A stretch of 64,000 nucleotides of DNA from positions 159,571 through 223,570 of the forward strand of contig NZ_BMML01000017.1 in assembly GCF_014645815.1 (NCBI RefSeq). Reading direction: 5' to 3'. Both the position numbers and the translations under genes were made by a program. The notes under the pieces are model-generated. The model was not told the origin of the DNA. It searched no databases and saw nothing but the letters and a program-made list of their open reading frames with translations. The DNA comes from Streptomyces fuscichromogenes (GTDB taxonomy: Bacteria > Actinomycetota > Actinomycetes > Streptomycetales > Streptomycetaceae). Positions 61,575-64,000 of the stretch are shown here, piece by piece; position 1 is the stretch's first letter, and every line of letters begins with the position of its first letter.

Positions 61575-62426
61575 TTACTTGAGCGCGGCGGTGATCGCCT
61601 CCGCGATCGGGGAGGTCGGGCGGCCGGTCAGGCGGGAGAGGTCGCCGGAGTCGACGACCAGCTCGCCCTTGGCGATCGACGCGTCGACGTCGACCAGGAT
61701 CGCGGCGAACATCTCCGGGACGCCGGCGCCGGTGAGGATGCCCTGGAGCACCTCGCCGGGCACGGAGTTGTAGGCGATCTCCTTGCCGGTCTGCAGCGAC
61801 AGTTCCGCCGCGTACTCGGCGAAGCCCCAGGCGACGTCGCCGCCGAGCTCGTAGGTCTGGTTCTCGTGGCCCTCGCCGGTCAGTACGGCGACCGCGGCGG
61901 CCGCGTAGTCGGCACGGGAGGCCGAGGAGACCCGGCCCTCGCCGGCGGCCGTGACGACGGCGTTGTGCTCCAGGGTCGGGGCGAGGTTCTCGGTGTAGTT
62001 CTCGTGGTACCAGCCGTTGCGCAGCAGGGTGTACGGCAGGCCGGAGGCGAGCAGTACCTCCTCGGTGGCGCGGTGGTCGTCCACCAGCGAGGCGTGCAGG
62101 CTGCCCGGGGCGCTGGTGTACGCCAGCAGGGCCACGCCGGCCGCCTTGGCGGCGTCGATGACGATCTTGTGCTGGGCGGGGCGGCCCTTGTCGAACTCGT
62201 TGCCGGAGATCAGCAGCACCTTGTCGCCGGCGGCGAAGAGACCGTCGAAGGTCTCGGGGGAGTTGTAGTCCGCGACAGCGATCTTCACGCCCGCGGCGGC
62301 GAAGTCGGCGGCCTTGGTCTCGTCGCGCACGACGGCGGTGATCTGCTCGGCCGGGACCTTCTCCAGCAGCTGCGTCACGACGTGACGGCCGAGGTGTCCG
62401 GTGGCTCCGGTGACAACGATGCTCAT
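61575..62426 (-). CDS. NAD(P)-dependent quinone oxidoreductase, QorB/NmrA type
   Basis: A 283-residue atypical short-chain dehydrogenase. GATGHLGRHV is the cofactor motif, followed by a QorB-like frame: LLISGNEFDKGRPAQHKIVIDAAKAAGV, YTSA, and LRNGWYHENY. QorB of E. coli (YtfG) reduces quinones with NADPH. ATG 62426 follows a strong AAGGAGA. Divergent from an HxlR regulator with shared operators, the same arrangement as ytfG and its regulator. Confidence 0.88.
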   Translation of the reverse strand: MSIVVTGATGHLGRHVVTQLLEKVPAEQITAVVRDETKAADFAAAGVKIAVADYNSPETFDGLFAAGDKVLLISGNEFDKGRPAQHKIVIDAAKAAGVALLAYTSAPGSLHASLVDDHRATEEVLLASGLPYTLLRNGWYHENYTENLAPTLEHNAVVTAAGEGRVSSASRADYAAAAVAVLTGEGHENQTYELGGDVAWGFAEYAAELSLQTGKEIAYNSVPGEVLQGILTGAGVPEMFAAILVDVDASIAKGELVVDSGDLSRLTGRPTSPIAEAITAALK

Positions 62427-62489
62427 GGTGTGCGATCTCCTTGTGGGGTTCCGATGTCACTAACCCTAGGAGGTGCGCTAACTGAAAGA

Positions 62490-62533
62490 AAGTACCCACT
62501 TTGAAGTAAGGTACTTGCATGTCAGTAAGTACC
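62490..62533. promoter_or_regulatory. Operator-like repeats between qorB-like and hxlR-like genes
   Basis: AAGTACC (62490-62496) and GGTACTT (62510-62516) form a perfect inverted repeat with a 13-bp spacer; a third AAGTACC lies at 62527-62533 within the first codons of the regulator. Likely binding sites of the HxlR protein controlling both genes. Confidence 0.65.
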
Positions 62534-62956
62534 CATGAGGTCGAGGGGCGCCCCGGCGCGGGTGCCGGGACTGCCGGCACGCGCGAGAAGTGGGACAAGT
62601 ACGTCGTCGGTGAGGCGATGTGCCCGTACCGCCTGGTCCTGGAGCACGTCACCAGCCGCTGGGGCGTACTGGTCCTGATCCAGCTGCTCGACCGCCCCTA
62701 CCGGTTCAGCGAACTGCGCCGCGCGATCGGCCGCGTCAGCGAGAAGATGCTCACCCAGACCCTCCAGACCCTGGAACGCGACGGTCTTGTCCACCGTGAC
62801 GCCAAGCCGGTCATCCCGCCGCGCGTCGACTACTCCCTCACCGACCTCGGCCGTGAGGCGGCCCGTCAGGTACGGGACCTGGCGCTGTGGACCGAACGGC
62901 GGATGGCGGACGTGGAACGCGCCAGAGAGGCCTACGACGAGGCGAAGCGCGTCTGA
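62519..62956 (+). CDS. HxlR family redox-type regulator
   Basis: A 145-residue winged-helix regulator. CPYRLVLEHVTSRWGVLVLIQLL, RFSELRRAIGRVSEKMLTQTLQTLERDGLV and YSLTDLG are the HxlR core. Cys35 lies just before the DNA-binding domain, where HypR and QorR carry their redox-sensing cysteine, so it may respond to quinones or disulfide stress. The divergent QorB-like gene is the expected target. Confidence 0.9.
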   Translation: MSVSTHEVEGRPGAGAGTAGTREKWDKYVVGEAMCPYRLVLEHVTSRWGVLVLIQLLDRPYRFSELRRAIGRVSEKMLTQTLQTLERDGLVHRDAKPVIPPRVDYSLTDLGREAARQVRDLALWTERRMADVERAREAYDEAKRV

Positions 62957-62957
62957 G

Positions 62958-63060
62958 GCGAGACGTGAGGGCCGCGCTCTGAGACGTGAGGGCCGCGCTC
63001 TGAGGCGTGGGGGCCGCACCTGAGACGTGGCGGGTGTGCCCTGAGGCGCGGGGGTGCGCC
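62958..63060. repeat. 20-21-bp tandem repeat
   Basis: About five units of 20-21 bp, starting with TGAGACGTGAGGGCCGCGCTC and drifting to TGAGGCGCGGGGGTGCGCCC, directly after the HxlR stop codon. Each unit repeats the stop triplet TGA. Confidence 0.8.
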
Positions 63061-63071
63061 CGGAACGCGAA

Positions 63072-63102
63072 GCGGGGCCCGGACGTGGTCTCCGGGCCCC
63101 GC
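63072..63102. terminator. Bidirectional terminator
   Basis: GCGGGGCCCGG (63072-63082) pairs perfectly with CCGGGCCCCGC (63092-63102) around a 9-bp loop, between the convergent hxlR-like and oxidoreductase genes. Confidence 0.85.
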
Positions 63103-63118
63103 CGCGTCGTTGCCGAGG

Positions 63119-64000
63119 TCAGCCGACGACGGTCCAGGTGTCCCCGCCGGCCAGCAGCGCCGCGAGATCGCCCTCGCCGTGCTGTTCCACCGCGGTGTCC
63201 AGCTGTTCGGACATCTGTACGTCGTAGACGGGTCGTTCCACCGAGCGGAAGACGCCGACGGGCGTGTGGCGCAGGGTGTCGGGGTCCGCCAGCCGGGACA
63301 GCGCGAACGCCGTGGTGGGGGAAGGGGAGTGGGCGTCATGGACGAGGATCTCGGACTCGTTGTCCGAGGTCACGTCGACCACCGACAGGTCGCCGGTGAG
63401 CCGGTCGCGTACGACACCGCGGGCGAGGTCGGCGCCGAAGCGGATGGGCTGTCCGTGTTCCAGGCGGATCACCGCCTCCTCCGCGGTCTGTTTGTCCTTG
63501 AGGGTGTCGAAGGCGCCGTCGTTGAAGATGTTGCAGTTCTGGTAGATCTCGACCAGCGCGGTGCCCGGGTGCGCGGCAGCCTGCCGCAGGACGTCGGTGA
63601 GGTGCCTGCGGTCGGAGTCGATGGTGCGGGCGACGAAGGACGCCTCCGCGCCCAGGGCGAGACTGACGGGGTTGAACGGGGCGTCCAGCGACCCCATCGG
63701 CGTCGACTTGGTGACCTTCCCGACCTCGGACGTCGGCGAGTACTGGCCCTTGGTCAGGCCGTAGATCCGGTTGTTGAACAGCAGGATCTTCAGGTTGACG
63801 TTGCGGCGCAGCGCGTGGATCAGGTGGTTGCCGCCGATCGACAGCGCGTCGCCGTCACCGGTGACCACCCACACGGACAGGTCGCGGCGGGAGGCGGCCA
63901 GGCCGGTGGCGATGGCGGGGGCACGGCCGTGGATGGAGTGCATGCCGTAGGTGTTCATGTAGTACGGGAAGCGGGAGGAACAGCCGATCCCGGAGACGAA
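63119..64000 (-). CDS. 2-oxoacid:ferredoxin oxidoreductase beta subunit, partial
   Basis: 294 codons less the stop, with the 5' end beyond the right edge. The thiamin diphosphate domain is clear: SGIGCSSRFPYYMNTYGMHS at the edge, then HGRAPAIATGLAASRRDL, VTGDGDALSIGGNHLIHALRRN (ThDP/Mg site), NNRIYGLTKGQYSPTS and EIYQNCNIFNDGAF. This is the KorB/OforB type that oxidises 2-oxoglutarate or another 2-oxoacid with ferredoxin. The alpha subunit gene (KorA) should lie upstream, outside the window. Confidence 0.92.
   Translation of the reverse strand, partial: FVSGIGCSSRFPYYMNTYGMHSIHGRAPAIATGLAASRRDLSVWVVTGDGDALSIGGNHLIHALRRNVNLKILLFNNRIYGLTKGQYSPTSEVGKVTKSTPMGSLDAPFNPVSLALGAEASFVARTIDSDRRHLTDVLRQAAAHPGTALVEIYQNCNIFNDGAFDTLKDKQTAEEAVIRLEHGQPIRFGADLARGVVRDRLTGDLSVVDVTSDNESEILVHDAHSPSPTTAFALSRLADPDTLRHTPVGVFRSVERPVYDVQMSEQLDTAVEQHGEGDLAALLAGGDTWTVVG

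Overview
The window is chromosomal DNA of a Streptomyces species or very close relative. The evidence is the very high G+C with strong third-position GC bias, frequent GTG starts with GGAGG-type ribosome binding sites, ATGA/GTGA translational coupling, an SsgA-family sporulation protein, a futalosine-pathway menaquinone gene, a full 14-gene nuo operon, and a Streptomyces-type c-di-AMP riboswitch in front of a cell-wall enzyme. No phage, transposase, integrase, CRISPR array, rRNA or tRNA is visible. Gene order resembles, from memory, the stretch of the S. coelicolor chromosome around its nuo operon, so most of it looks like core genome.

Region by region. 1-7.8 kb: the tail of a tad/Flp pilus locus (three TadE/TadG-like pseudopilins, a large LysM-membrane-BTAD protein, a prepilin peptidase), interrupted by a divergent pair, an ECF sigma factor carrying its own zinc-finger/membrane anti-sigma module and an SsgA-like cell division protein. 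7.8-19 kb: menaquinone genes (mqnC, menG/ubiE, a geranylgeranyl reductase like MenJ) mixed with an envelope polysaccharide set (NodB deacetylase fused to a GT2 synthase, plus an acyltransferase), a GH18-like lipoprotein, a PASTA protein, a GNAT enzyme and a peptide deformylase. 19-36.7 kb: an NlpC/P60 hydrolase divergent from nuoA-N, with a near-perfect Rex-type operator in front of nuoA. 36.9-39.7 kb: a small secreted protein and recQ.

39.8-46.7 kb is the most unusual part: a six-gene minus-strand operon with a GntR/UTRA regulator, an AprB-like 2x[4Fe-4S] ferredoxin, an SsuA-type binding lipoprotein ending in a NosL-like domain, an SsuC-like permease, an SsuB-like ATPase, and an AprA/FrdA-like flavoprotein ending in nine HEAT repeats. 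It reads as import of a small substrate, probably a sulfur oxyanion or sulfonate, coupled to a cytoplasmic flavin/iron-sulfur redox step. I know of no characterised pathway with this exact composition.

46.8-64 kb: an M56 metallopeptidase without a visible repressor partner, fumarylacetoacetase, an ATP-grasp enzyme followed by a decayed flavoprotein remnant, a HAD phosphatase, a lytic transglycosylase-like secreted protein under a c-di-AMP riboswitch, a long-chain polyprenyl diphosphate synthase (menaquinone side chain), a LolA-like protein with an ABC exporter pair, a TPR-like protein, a VOC protein, a RarD permease, a divergent QorB-like/HxlR redox pair, and the beta subunit of a 2-oxoacid:ferredoxin oxidoreductase running off the right edge.

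The genes combine into a respiratory theme: side-chain synthesis (polyprenyl synthase), ring assembly (MqnC), methylation (MenG) and chain saturation (GGR) supply menaquinone to the NDH-1 complex, which appears to be under NADH/NAD+ control by Rex. A second theme is the cell surface: pilus, polysaccharide and wall hydrolases. The intergenic spaces hold several short tandem repeats and two copies of a 35-bp hairpin element placed directly after stop codons.
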